NCBI RefSeq assembly: GCF_900104215.1
Contig: NZ_FMXO01000019.1
Span: 24,151 to 88,150 of the forward strand
Length of the DNA: 64,000 bases
Reading direction: 5' to 3'
Source: Desulfonatronum thiosulfatophilum
Lineage (GTDB): Bacteria; Desulfobacterota; Desulfovibrionia; Desulfovibrionales; Desulfonatronaceae
Made by a program: the position numbers and the translations under genes. Shown piece by piece: positions 1 through 8,433 of the stretch; positions within the stretch are counted from its first letter, which is position 1; each line of letters opens with the position of its first letter. The notes beneath the pieces were generated by a model. The model made no database searches. It was not told where the DNA came from and saw only the letters and a program-made list of their open reading frames with translations.

Positions 1-197
1 TTGCTTCGGCCATTCCCATCGCCGTGATAACCAATGCCATGCGCGTCATCGTTACGGGATTCTTGGCACAATATTGGGGGCCCCAGGTAGCTCAAGGTTT
101 TTTTCATGACTTTGCCGGATTCGCCGTCTTTGCCGTGGCCATGGTTCTTCTGCTTGCACTGGGTGGGATCCTGAGCATTGGTCCCCGGGAACGCTAA
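1..197 (+). CDS. xrtA: Exosortase (XrtA-type), C-terminal end only
   Basis: The gene runs in from the left edge; only the last 64 codons, read from base 3, are visible. The fragment has the two conserved exosortase C-terminal blocks: the arginine in NAMRV and the histidine in FFHDFAG. These are followed by a last membrane helix and a short basic tail (GPRER). Exosortases are polytopic inner-membrane cysteine proteases that cut PEP-CTERM sorting signals, and Arg and His complete the Cys-Arg-His triad; the Cys lies outside the window. EpsI follows after 27 bases. The neighbours (PrsK, XrtA-type deacetylase, FemAB) argue for the XrtA class, but the subfamily cannot be proven from the fragment. 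Confidence 0.85.
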   Translation, partial: ASAIPIAVITNAMRVIVTGFLAQYWGPQVAQGFFHDFAGFAVFAVAMVLLLALGGILSIGPRER

Positions 198-224
198 TGC
201 CATGAATGGATAAAAGGAAATAAC

Positions 225-857
225 ATGCTGAACACAAAACGCTTCATCCTGCTTTACGCTCTACTTTTGCTGACCATGCTCTATCTGCATGTTCACGCCG
301 CCACGACTCCCCCGATCAACAAGCCGTTCCATCAGTTTCCTACTCATCACGCGGATTGGAAAATGGTCAGTTCCTATGATTTCAGCGATAATGTCATGGA
401 AATCCTGAAACCCACTGATATTCTCAATCGGACATACATTCGAAAAGGTGAGAGACCGGTTGACCTGCATATCGGATATTATGACGGAGGCAAGGGAACA
501 GGCGTGATCCACTCCCCCAAGCATTGTCTGCCCGGTGGAGGGTGGCAAGTGATCTCCAGTGAAAGGCTCACCATGACGATTGGCACTGAGAACGTAAACA
601 TGGTCCAGGCTGTGTACCAGCTTGGGGAGACAAGAGAAGTGTTTTTGTATTGGTTTCAGACTCGAGACAGGAGCCTGAACAATGAATATTCCCTGAAACT
701 GGCCGAGGTGACCGGATCTCTGCTGCACGGTCGCCGGGATACTGCGTTCATCCGCATTTCCACCCGCTATGACGGCGATCTCGAGCAAGGGCTGAGGCGC
801 ACTCGGGATTTTGCCAGCGACTTTTACCCAGTAATCCGTGAATTTCTGCCGTCGTAA
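225..857 (+). CDS. epsI: EpsI, exosortase-associated periplasmic protein
   Basis: This 210-residue protein has an N-terminal signal or anchor helix (about residues 7-25) and one periplasmic EpsI domain. The family hallmark HSPKHCLPGGGW, with its invariant Cys, lies near residues 100-111. EpsI is often fused to exosortase A; here it is a separate gene directly downstream. Its biochemical role is not settled, but it always accompanies exosortase/EPS loci. The start is supported by AAGGA six bases upstream. The length is normal for stand-alone EpsI. Confidence 0.93.
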   Translation: MLNTKRFILLYALLLLTMLYLHVHAATTPPINKPFHQFPTHHADWKMVSSYDFSDNVMEILKPTDILNRTYIRKGERPVDLHIGYYDGGKGTGVIHSPKHCLPGGGWQVISSERLTMTIGTENVNMVQAVYQLGETREVFLYWFQTRDRSLNNEYSLKLAEVTGSLLHGRRDTAFIRISTRYDGDLEQGLRRTRDFASDFYPVIREFLPS

Positions 858-985
858 AATATTCAGCCATTGATGCCTCAGCTTATGGCATTGCTCAACC
901 AAAAGCACATTCGCTTTTTTTTGCGTCATGTCGCTTTCATCATCTTGATATCGGCGATACGCAGACAGACTGAGCCTGTTACTGA

Positions 986-3052
986 ATGCAGATGTTGCAG
1001 ACCATCCTTTCCATCTCGGCGATTCTGGCGGCGGTCGGCCTGCCGCTTTACCTTCTGGCACGATGCAAGTTGTCGCCGGACGTCGTATTGCTTTTTATCG
1101 CCCTGACCTGCACCGCATGCCTTGAATTGTTTGATCTTCTTGCCTTGCGCAATCCTGAAGAGATGCCCTACTGGCGACGCCCGGCCATGTTCGCCGAGGC
1201 ATTGCTGCCCATTTCCTGGCTTGGATTCAGCCTGGTCTTTGCCCGGAAAGTGAAGCTGAACAACATCTCTTATTTCCAGATTATCGCCCTGGCGGTCACG
1301 TTTGCCTTTCCCGCCGCAACCTTCCTCTATTCTAACGAAACATTTTACTTTTCACCGGATTTTGCCGAGGAGCAAATTCTCTTTCTCACAGGTCCGGCAT
1401 TTCTATTCTATGTCGGAGTGCTCGTCATACTTATTCTGCCGCTGATCAATCTTGAGGCCACCTTGCTCGGCTCCGCCCGAGAAGAGCGATGGAAAGTGAA
1501 ACTGGCGCTGACCGGCGCCGGCGTAATCCTGGTTGGGTTGCTCTTTTACTACAGCCAGGGGCTGTTGTACCGGACCATTAACATGCAGTTGGTTCCCGTG
1601 CGGTCCCTAGCCTTGCTTCTGGGAACAGGCCTGATCGGCTACTCGATGATCCAGCGCAACAATGATGTGCACATCAACCTTTCGCGACAGATGGCCCTCA
1701 AATCAGTGGTGCTCCTGACGGTGGGACTCTATCTTCTGGGGTTGGGACTTCTCGGCGAGGGGATGAAATATTTTGGGCAGGATTTCCCCAAGGTGCTTCT
1801 GGCCATCATCTCGCTGCTCTCCGGCGTTCTCCTCCTGGTGGTTCTGATGTCCGCCAGCTTCAAGCGCAAGATCCAGGTGTTTCTCGTCAAGCATTTCTAT
1901 GAAAACAAATACGACTACCGAGTCGAATGGCAGAAGTTCACTACCCATTTATCGCGTGCCAAGAACCGGGACCAGTTGCTGACGGCCGTGCTTGGAGAAT
2001 ACTGCGACACCTTCGGCATGGGGTGTGCCGCATTGTATTTGCGGGATTACGAGACGAACGCCTTCAGGCGTCAATCCGTTATGTCCATGGACCGTGGAAA
2101 TGAAGTCATCGCCCAAGATGACCCACTGCTTTCGCCGATGCAGAATTCAACATGGGTCAGGGATCTTAGCTCCGAGCCATGGGAAACACATGCGCCAAGC
2201 CTGGCACAAGACATCAGAAAACACGGGATCATCCTGCTTGCTCCATTTATCCTGGCCGATCGTCTGGAAGGATTCATCGCCTTGGGAAAACCGCTTGACA
2301 AGAATGAATCCTACGGTTTTGAGGATTATGATCTGATCAAGGCAATGTCACGTCAGGTAGCATTGGCCTTGCTGAATTTTCGCTTAGCCGAGCAGCTTGC
2401 CCAGGCTCGAGAAATGGAAGCAGTTGGGAAGGTTTCAACTTTTGTTGCCCATGATCTGAAAAATCTTGTCTATACTCTGTCCTTGATGCTGGATAATGCC
2501 AAGGATTATATGGATGATCCGGATTTTCAAAAAGACATGCTTCAATCTCTTGGCAACTCGATCAATCGGATGAAGATGCTCATCACTCGATTGAAGACCT
2601 TGCCCGGCACCACCAGTCTGCGTCTTCAGATGGTCGACATCAGGAAGGTGGTCGAAGAGACCGCGGCCATGGTCAATACGGCTCCCATATCGGTCAGCGG
2701 TCAGTCCTTAAGGGTAGAGGCGGATCCGGAGGAGTTGCACAAGGTCATGCTCAATTTACTTCTCAATGCCTTGGATGCCACGGAAAAAAAAGGCCCAGTG
2801 CATGTTGACATCATCCGCCATGGCAAGGAAGCTGGAATCCGTGTCCAAGATAAAGGTTGCGGTATAGCGCCGGAGTTCCTGCGGGATGGTTTGTTCACCC
2901 CCTTCAGAACCACCAAGCCCGGTGGACTGGGTATTGGTTTGTATCAATGCAAGCAGATCATTACGGCCCATTGCGGAAGAGTTGAAGTACAAAGCATCCA
3001 GGGCCAAGGTTCGACTTTCACGGTCTGGCTTCCTTTTCACCAGGAAGTGTAG
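986..3052 (+). CDS. prsK: PrsK, membrane sensor histidine kinase of the XrtA/PEP-CTERM system
   Basis: This is a 688-residue kinase. About eight membrane helices fill residues 1-300, a GAF-like domain spans roughly 320-470, and a transmitter follows. The H-box VAHDLKN has the phospho-acceptor His at residue 489. The ATPase boxes are NLLLNALDAT (N), QDKGCGI (G1) and GGLGIGLYQCK (G2). This layout is that of PrsK, the kinase of exosortase A loci. Its partner PrsR is encoded about 35 kb away on the minus strand, not next door. The family is known to act with PrsR and sigma-54 on PEP-CTERM genes. The start at 986 has no strong ribosome site, and 992 is an in-frame alternative. Confidence 0.93.
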   Translation: MQMLQTILSISAILAAVGLPLYLLARCKLSPDVVLLFIALTCTACLELFDLLALRNPEEMPYWRRPAMFAEALLPISWLGFSLVFARKVKLNNISYFQIIALAVTFAFPAATFLYSNETFYFSPDFAEEQILFLTGPAFLFYVGVLVILILPLINLEATLLGSAREERWKVKLALTGAGVILVGLLFYYSQGLLYRTINMQLVPVRSLALLLGTGLIGYSMIQRNNDVHINLSRQMALKSVVLLTVGLYLLGLGLLGEGMKYFGQDFPKVLLAIISLLSGVLLLVVLMSASFKRKIQVFLVKHFYENKYDYRVEWQKFTTHLSRAKNRDQLLTAVLGEYCDTFGMGCAALYLRDYETNAFRRQSVMSMDRGNEVIAQDDPLLSPMQNSTWVRDLSSEPWETHAPSLAQDIRKHGIILLAPFILADRLEGFIALGKPLDKNESYGFEDYDLIKAMSRQVALALLNFRLAEQLAQAREMEAVGKVSTFVAHDLKNLVYTLSLMLDNAKDYMDDPDFQKDMLQSLGNSINRMKMLITRLKTLPGTTSLRLQMVDIRKVVEETAAMVNTAPISVSGQSLRVEADPEELHKVMLNLLLNALDATEKKGPVHVDIIRHGKEAGIRVQDKGCGIAPEFLRDGLFTPFRTTKPGGLGIGLYQCKQIITAHCGRVEVQSIQGQGSTFTVWLPFHQEV

Positions 3053-3114
3053 CGGCTGAGCCATCCGCACCACAGACTCATCATATCACGGCCAGTTAAT
3101 TTCTTCGAAACTCA

Positions 3115-4029
3115 ATGCGCTTATCTCATATTACGATCCTGCTTTTGGCGGCAGGATTGCCGTTCTTTTTCATCAGTTCAATTCATGAAGCGCCCAGTCC
3201 CGTCACGCAATTGAACAGTCTTTTTCATTTCCTCTTCTTTGCCCTGTTTTCCTGGTCCATGGCGCACCTGCCGGCTCTGAGCAAGCATACATTTACTCAG
3301 CAGGCAGCTCTCATTCTGGCGACCGTCACAATTCTGGGCGGAGGAATCGAGTTGATTCAACCATATTTCAACCGCACGGCATCATGGCGGGATTTAGGCG
3401 TCAACCTTCTTGGGGCGTGCTTCGCCCTGTCGTTTCTGGTTCCCAAGGGGCGTAACCTGGGCTCATATCTGTACAGAACCGCCCAGGTTACGGTGCTGAC
3501 GCTTTGCCTGATCCAGTTCTACGAGCCGTTTACAAACTTCTGGGACATGAATTTGGCTGCCCGACAATTTCCCGTACTCAGCGATTTTGAAACATCCTTC
3601 GAGGCGAGGCGCTGGTCCAGAGGGATGATTGATTCCGATTTCTCCAGACACGGCACGGCCTCTCTGCGTGTACGGCTGGGTACCCAATTGTATTCCGGCA
3701 CCACCATGATCCGAAGTTTCGGCGATTGGCAAGGCTATGCTGCTTTGGCCCTGAGCATTCACAATCCAGGGCCCGGGCCACTGCAGATGACCATCTCCAT
3801 TCGGGACAGAAAACACGATATCCGCGGGGGAGCCTATCACGACCGCTACAACCGTGAATTCAAGCTGGCCCAGGGATGGAATGAACTGCGTATCCCCCTC
3901 TCGGATATTGAAACCGCGCCTGCCGGACGGCGTCTGGACTTGTCGCAGGTGACGTCAATGGCCGTCTTTGCCGTTAAAATGCCGGAACCTCGAGTCATCC
4001 ATCTGGACAACGTACGGCTGATTCCATAG
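3115..4029 (+). CDS. VanZ-like membrane protein with a C-terminal carbohydrate-binding-like domain
   Basis: The 304-residue protein has two parts. Residues 1-150 form four or five helices of the VanZ-like type, with conserved HFLFFALFSW and a GGGIELIQPYFNRTASWRDLGVNLLGA block. Residues 175-304 form a beta-rich jelly-roll-like domain (FETSFEARRW, then a hydrophobic strand ending LDNVRLIP), as in galactose-binding or CIA30-like folds. The second part should face the periplasm. The fusion suggests a membrane protein that touches glycan, and its place in the EPS operon supports that. No enzymatic motif is visible. No clear Shine-Dalgarno precedes the ATG. Confidence 0.8.
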   Translation: MRLSHITILLLAAGLPFFFISSIHEAPSPVTQLNSLFHFLFFALFSWSMAHLPALSKHTFTQQAALILATVTILGGGIELIQPYFNRTASWRDLGVNLLGACFALSFLVPKGRNLGSYLYRTAQVTVLTLCLIQFYEPFTNFWDMNLAARQFPVLSDFETSFEARRWSRGMIDSDFSRHGTASLRVRLGTQLYSGTTMIRSFGDWQGYAALALSIHNPGPGPLQMTISIRDRKHDIRGGAYHDRYNREFKLAQGWNELRIPLSDIETAPAGRRLDLSQVTSMAVFAVKMPEPRVIHLDNVRLIP

Positions 4030-4116
4030 CCGGAGTTGCCGGACAAAGTCGGGCAAAAGAGCATCGGGAGCTCCGGTCCCTGCGGCGTCAGGCATCGTTC
4101 TTGCTCATCCTCTTGG

Positions 4117-4947
4117 ATGCAGAACTACCTGACCATTGACGTGGAGGACTATTTTCAGGTCAACGCCTTCAGCCGCATCATCAAACGGGAAGAATGGGAC
4201 CACCTTTCCCGACGTGTCACGACCAATACTTCTCGCATTCTCCAAATCCTGGACAAGTACCAGGTAACGGCAACCTTCTTCATTCTTGGCTGGATAGCGG
4301 AAAAGGAGCCGGACCTGGTCCGACGGATTGCCGGACAGGGGCACGTGATTGGTTGTCACAGCTACTGGCATCGCAATGTCTTTGATCTGACCCCGGAAGA
4401 GTTCCGCACGGACACGGAGCGGAGCAAGACACTCCTGGAGCAGCTCAGCGGTGGATCCGTTACCGCCTACCGCGCCCCCAGCTATTCCATCACCAGCAAG
4501 TCTCTCTGGGCCCTGGATATTCTGCATGAAGTCGGGTTTAGCACCGATTCAAGCATCTTTCCCATCCATCACGACACCTACGGCATCCCGGACGCGCCAC
4601 GTTTCCAGTACGACCTGCCTCAGCCGGGGATGGTCGAATTCCCTGTTTCAACGGCCAAGATCATGGGGAAGAACATCCCCGTCTCCGGCGGCGGTTATTT
4701 TCGGCTCTTTCCCTACTGGTTCAGCAATTGGGCCTTGAAACGCATCAACACTATCGAAAGACGCCCTTTCATCTTCTACCTCCATCCCTGGGAGATTGAT
4801 CCGGAACAGCCCAGATTCAACAAGGCTTCACCTTTCTCCAGATTTCGCCACTACAACAATCTGGACAAGACGCAAGCGCGTTTTTGCAGACTGCTCAGGG
4901 ACTTCTCCTTCGGCCCGCTGCCCTCCGGACATGAACAGGATCGATGA
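4117..4947 (+). CDS. XrtA-system polysaccharide deacetylase (NodB domain, DUF3473 tail)
   Basis: This 276-residue carbohydrate esterase 4 protein starts with the family signature MQNYLTIDVEDYFQV. Other NodB motifs are the metal-binding HSYWHRNVF (HxxxH pattern), YRAPSYS, and the C-terminal FYLHPWEID with the catalytic-base histidine. It should remove N-acetyl groups from the EPS. The ATG at 4117 is chosen over an upstream TTG at 4036 because the family begins exactly at M-x-NYLTIDVEDY and the extra 27 residues look non-homologous. It is followed almost directly by the FemAB gene, which is the usual order in exosortase A loci. Confidence 0.93.
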   Translation: MQNYLTIDVEDYFQVNAFSRIIKREEWDHLSRRVTTNTSRILQILDKYQVTATFFILGWIAEKEPDLVRRIAGQGHVIGCHSYWHRNVFDLTPEEFRTDTERSKTLLEQLSGGSVTAYRAPSYSITSKSLWALDILHEVGFSTDSSIFPIHHDTYGIPDAPRFQYDLPQPGMVEFPVSTAKIMGKNIPVSGGGYFRLFPYWFSNWALKRINTIERRPFIFYLHPWEIDPEQPRFNKASPFSRFRHYNNLDKTQARFCRLLRDFSFGPLPSGHEQDR

Positions 4948-4951
4948 AGTC

Positions 4952-6010
4952 ATGCCGCGGCGATTCCAGATAAAAAGCCAGTTTCTTTCGGAATCAGCGT
5001 ATCCCGCCTGGGACCGATACGTGCTCCACCACGAACATGGCAGCCCATACCTGACGACTGCGTGGAAAAAGGCGGTGCAGGTGGGCTATGGCCATAAAAC
5101 ATCATATTTGGCGGCATTTTCGGGTTCTGACGTTGTCGGCTCTTTGCCCTTGGTGACGGTCAAGCCTCCACTGGTCAAAAATCGATTGGTTTCCTTGCCC
5201 TTTTGCGACTTCGGGGGATTGCTGGCCGATGACCCGGCGGTGGCGGAAAACCTTTTAAACCAAGCTCTGAAGCTGGCCGCGGATCAGCGCGCGGATCTGG
5301 AGATACGCTGCCCTGCTCCAGCAGGGGCAATTCTCTCTCATGGCGGATTTATCCAGACTACGAACAAATGCCGAATGCTGCTGGCACTGCCGAGTACGGC
5401 GGATGAACTTTGGTCGGGATTCAAATCAAAATTACGCAGCCAGATCAATCGGGCGGAGAAGAACGGGCTGACGTGTCGTCTGGGAGGCAGCGAACTCCTG
5501 AACGACTTTTACCAAGTATTTACAAGAAACATGCGCGACCTGGGCTCCCCCGTCCATGGCAAGTCATGGTTGACCGCGATTATTCAGGCCTTTGGCAAGC
5601 AGGCTGTGGTGGGCGTGGTCTATGCAGGAAATTCACCCGCTGCCGCCGGAATCATTCTCTGCCACGGGCGAACCGTATCCATCCCATGGGCTTCGGCTCT
5701 GCGGGAATTCAACCGGCTCAGTCCAAACATGCTGTTGTACTGGACCTTCCTGAAGTTTGCCGCTGACAGCGGTTGTTCGTCCTTCGATTTCGGCAGGTCC
5801 ACTCCCGGGGAAGGCACCTACTCCTTCAAAAAACAGTGGGGTGCGGCGCCTGCCCCTCTGGCTTGGTACAGACTGGGGACAGCGAGATCACAGGCAGACG
5901 AACAAACGAACGGCTCCCTTCGCCGCACCATGGAATCCGTCTGGAAATGCCTGCCGTTGCCGGCGGCAAATATACTGGGACCATGTCTGCGCAAATATAT
6001 CGACCGCTGA
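4952..6010 (+). CDS. FemAB-like GNAT-fold protein of the XrtA/PEP-CTERM system
   Basis: This protein of about 352 residues resembles the FemAB-type family tied to exosortase A loci. A GNAT-like half ends with FGRSTPGEGTYSFKKQWGA, the typical closing motif of this group. FemAB proteins transfer amino acids or acyl groups; the substrate in EPS loci is unknown. The start at 4952 lies 4 bases after the deacetylase stop and has AGGA at 4937-4940. An in-frame ATG at 4931, overlapping the upstream gene, is also possible. The stop is five bases from the next likely start. Confidence 0.9.
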   Translation: MPRRFQIKSQFLSESAYPAWDRYVLHHEHGSPYLTTAWKKAVQVGYGHKTSYLAAFSGSDVVGSLPLVTVKPPLVKNRLVSLPFCDFGGLLADDPAVAENLLNQALKLAADQRADLEIRCPAPAGAILSHGGFIQTTNKCRMLLALPSTADELWSGFKSKLRSQINRAEKNGLTCRLGGSELLNDFYQVFTRNMRDLGSPVHGKSWLTAIIQAFGKQAVVGVVYAGNSPAAAGIILCHGRTVSIPWASALREFNRLSPNMLLYWTFLKFAADSGCSSFDFGRSTPGEGTYSFKKQWGAAPAPLAWYRLGTARSQADEQTNGSLRRTMESVWKCLPLPAANILGPCLRKYIDR

Positions 6011-6015
6011 TCATC

Positions 6016-7221
6016 ATGCTTCTCTACAATATCCCACCCGCCGAAACACGTCTTTCCTGGACCGCCTTGTCCAAGGGCTTCATCCCGGGGCGGTCTGATT
6101 TTTCCGGAAAAATACGGAATCTGACCTCAGGCCGCGCATGCATTCTCGCAGGCAGCGCCAGGATTTTGCTGTATCTGCTTTTCAAGGAGTTGCGCGGCCA
6201 AGCCGGGCCGGAAAAATCTGAAGTCCTGCTTCCGGGCTACACCTGCTATTCCGTAGCCGCGGCCGCGGTCAAAGCCGGGTTGCGTGTGGCCCTGTATGAC
6301 CTGAATCCGCGAACATTCCAACCAGACCTGCATAGTGTGGAGCGTGCGCTTTCGGATCGCACCCTGGCCGTGGTGGGCCAGCATCTGTTGGGGATGCCCG
6401 CGGACCTCGAACCGTTGATTTCCGCGGCACAGCGGCACGGTGTTTGCTTAATTGAGGATTCAGCGCAGTTCATGGCTTCCAACCAGACGAAGCAATTTTC
6501 GACTGGGGCTGATTTCACCGTTTACAGTTTCGGCCGGGGAAAACCTCTGCCCCTGGGCGGCGGCGGAGCTTTAATCGCAAACAGTCCAAAGGCGACTACT
6601 CCGTTGAAGCGCATTGCAGAAGCGGTTTTGACATCTCCGAACGGTTCCAAAGGCCCCATGGCTCCTGCGATGACACGCATCATGTCCTGGCCGCGTCTGT
6701 ACTGGATGCTGGAAAAACTGCCCATAGGCCTGGGTCGAACTGTTTATGATCCCGGCTTTCCCGTGACGTCCATGGCCGCGGCGTTGCAACGCATAGGGAC
6801 AGCAGCTTTGTCCGATCTTGCATTGTTGAATCAACATCGGGCCATGATCGGAGAGATCTACATCAAGGGCTTTCAATCAGGTCCGACGCAAGGATCATTG
6901 AGTTACGTACCAAGCTGCGTCCGTTTCCCGATCCTGGTCCGTTGCCGGGACAAGATGCGTCAGTTGGCAGCCTATGGAGTCAGACGTCTCTATCCAATGG
7001 CTCTGGTCGACCTGCCGGCACTGCGTTCCAGGCTGGCCGATCCTGTTCCAAAGACCTTCGGCGCCAGGGAAATCGCCCAGCGAATGGTCACCCTGCCCAC
7101 TCATCTGGGCGTGGATCAAAGGTTGGCTGAAATAATTGTCAATATAGCTCAAGCGGCATTTGAAGACATACAAACCGTCACGTCCGTAACGTCAACCTCT
7201 GGGACCAAGAAAACTCCATGA
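6016..7221 (+). CDS. DegT/DnrJ/EryC1 family PLP aminotransferase
   Basis: The protein has about 401 residues with a type-I aminotransferase fold. It shows LLPGYTCYSV near the cofactor pocket, the cofactor-ring aspartate in CLIEDSAQ, and the likely Schiff-base lysine in FGRGKPLPLGGGG. The family makes amino sugars or otherwise modifies sugar nucleotides. The start is uncertain: 6016 follows the FemAB stop closely, while an in-frame ATG at 5983 overlaps it. The stop overlaps the next ATG by four bases, so translation is probably coupled. Confidence 0.83.
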   Translation: MLLYNIPPAETRLSWTALSKGFIPGRSDFSGKIRNLTSGRACILAGSARILLYLLFKELRGQAGPEKSEVLLPGYTCYSVAAAAVKAGLRVALYDLNPRTFQPDLHSVERALSDRTLAVVGQHLLGMPADLEPLISAAQRHGVCLIEDSAQFMASNQTKQFSTGADFTVYSFGRGKPLPLGGGGALIANSPKATTPLKRIAEAVLTSPNGSKGPMAPAMTRIMSWPRLYWMLEKLPIGLGRTVYDPGFPVTSMAAALQRIGTAALSDLALLNQHRAMIGEIYIKGFQSGPTQGSLSYVPSCVRFPILVRCRDKMRQLAAYGVRRLYPMALVDLPALRSRLADPVPKTFGAREIAQRMVTLPTHLGVDQRLAEIIVNIAQAAFEDIQTVTSVTSTSGTKKTP

Positions 7222-8345
7222 TTGAAATCTTTTTCTGGGTTTGCTTCCTGCTCCTCTTCTACGCATTTATCGGCTACCCTGCCCTGATATGGATCTTTGC
7301 GCGAACGGCAGGACAACGTTCGAGGTTTGATGAGCGTCGCATTCCCACTGTGAGCATGCTTCTTTCCGTCTACAACGAGGAGCAGGTGATCAGGAGCAAG
7401 CTCGAAAACTTTCTGCAGCTGGATTATGATTCGCAAGCCTTGGAAATGATCGTTGTTTCGGATGGTTGTTCGGATGGGACCGAGGCCATTGTCGCATCAT
7501 TTGATTCACCGCGAATCAGACTGATCGTCCAGGAGGAGCGCGGAGGCAAAACCCTGGCTCTGAACCGGGCCGCCGCCGAAGCGAAAGGCGACATCCTGGT
7601 ATTTACGGACGCCAATTCCATGTTTGCTCCGGATGCCTTGCGCAAGCTGACCCGACATTTCGCGGACCCTGAAGTGGGACTTGTCAGCGGTCGATCAGTC
7701 TACCTGGATGCACGGAACAATACGGAACATTCCGGGGGAGTCTATCGGCAATACGAAGATTTCATCAAGGAGCAGGAGAGTGGCACGGTATCCATTGTCG
7801 GAGCGGACGGCGCCATATACGCTCTACGCGCGGATCTCTACCAGCCGCTGCCGGCGGAGTACATCAATGATTTCATTCATCCTCTGCAAGTCGTTTGCAG
7901 GGGGCTTCGGGCCGTGCAGGAATCCGAGGCCTTGTGCCGGGAAGTTCAGGATGGTGATGCGGGCAAGGAACTGCAACGCCAGACGCGAATCATGGCCCAA
8001 TCCTGGCTGATCGTGTTCTCGCAGGCTAAAAATTTGCTCCATGCCGGCCGTGTGGGCCATTTCTGGGCCATGATCTCGCACAAGGTGCTGCGTTGGATCA
8101 CGTTGCCTCTTATGGCGGCGTTGCTGTTCTTCAATCTCTTGTTGCTGGATGAAGGTCTCAGGTATCAGATCCTGTTCACGATCCAGTTCGGTTTCTATCT
8201 GGCGGTCATCGCCGGTTGGAGGCGCACCGAAGGACTGTTGCGTGTTCCAGCCATGTTCACGTTGCTTCATGCCGCTGCAGTGCTGGGTTTGTGTCGGCTG
8301 ATGACCGGTCAGGTCTTCATCACATGGGATCCAAGAAAACAATGA
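7218..8345 (+). CDS. Membrane-anchored family 2 glycosyltransferase
   Basis: The 375-residue GT2 enzyme has an N-terminal helix (residues 2-27), a GT-A catalytic domain, and two or three C-terminal helices (about 285-370). Motifs are LLSVYNEE, VVSDGCSDGT, a DxD-like DANS for metal and nucleotide sugar, and GADGAIYALR. This resembles processive or polyprenyl-linked sugar transferases that act at the cytoplasmic face. Donor and acceptor cannot be named. It overlaps the preceding aminotransferase gene by ATGA. Confidence 0.88.
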   Translation: MIEIFFWVCFLLLFYAFIGYPALIWIFARTAGQRSRFDERRIPTVSMLLSVYNEEQVIRSKLENFLQLDYDSQALEMIVVSDGCSDGTEAIVASFDSPRIRLIVQEERGGKTLALNRAAAEAKGDILVFTDANSMFAPDALRKLTRHFADPEVGLVSGRSVYLDARNNTEHSGGVYRQYEDFIKEQESGTVSIVGADGAIYALRADLYQPLPAEYINDFIHPLQVVCRGLRAVQESEALCREVQDGDAGKELQRQTRIMAQSWLIVFSQAKNLLHAGRVGHFWAMISHKVLRWITLPLMAALLFFNLLLLDEGLRYQILFTIQFGFYLAVIAGWRRTEGLLRVPAMFTLLHAAAVLGLCRLMTGQVFITWDPRKQ

Positions 8346-8433
8346 CCAGTTTTGACACCGCGGAGCATTCCAAGAGTAGATTTTCTTTTGCGGGCGTTAA
8401 TACGGTCTACAAGAATTAGGATGATGTCTGATA

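Noticed and set aside
261..1061. A long open frame antisense to epsI
   Set aside because: It is a shadow of the real gene and its protein has no family features.
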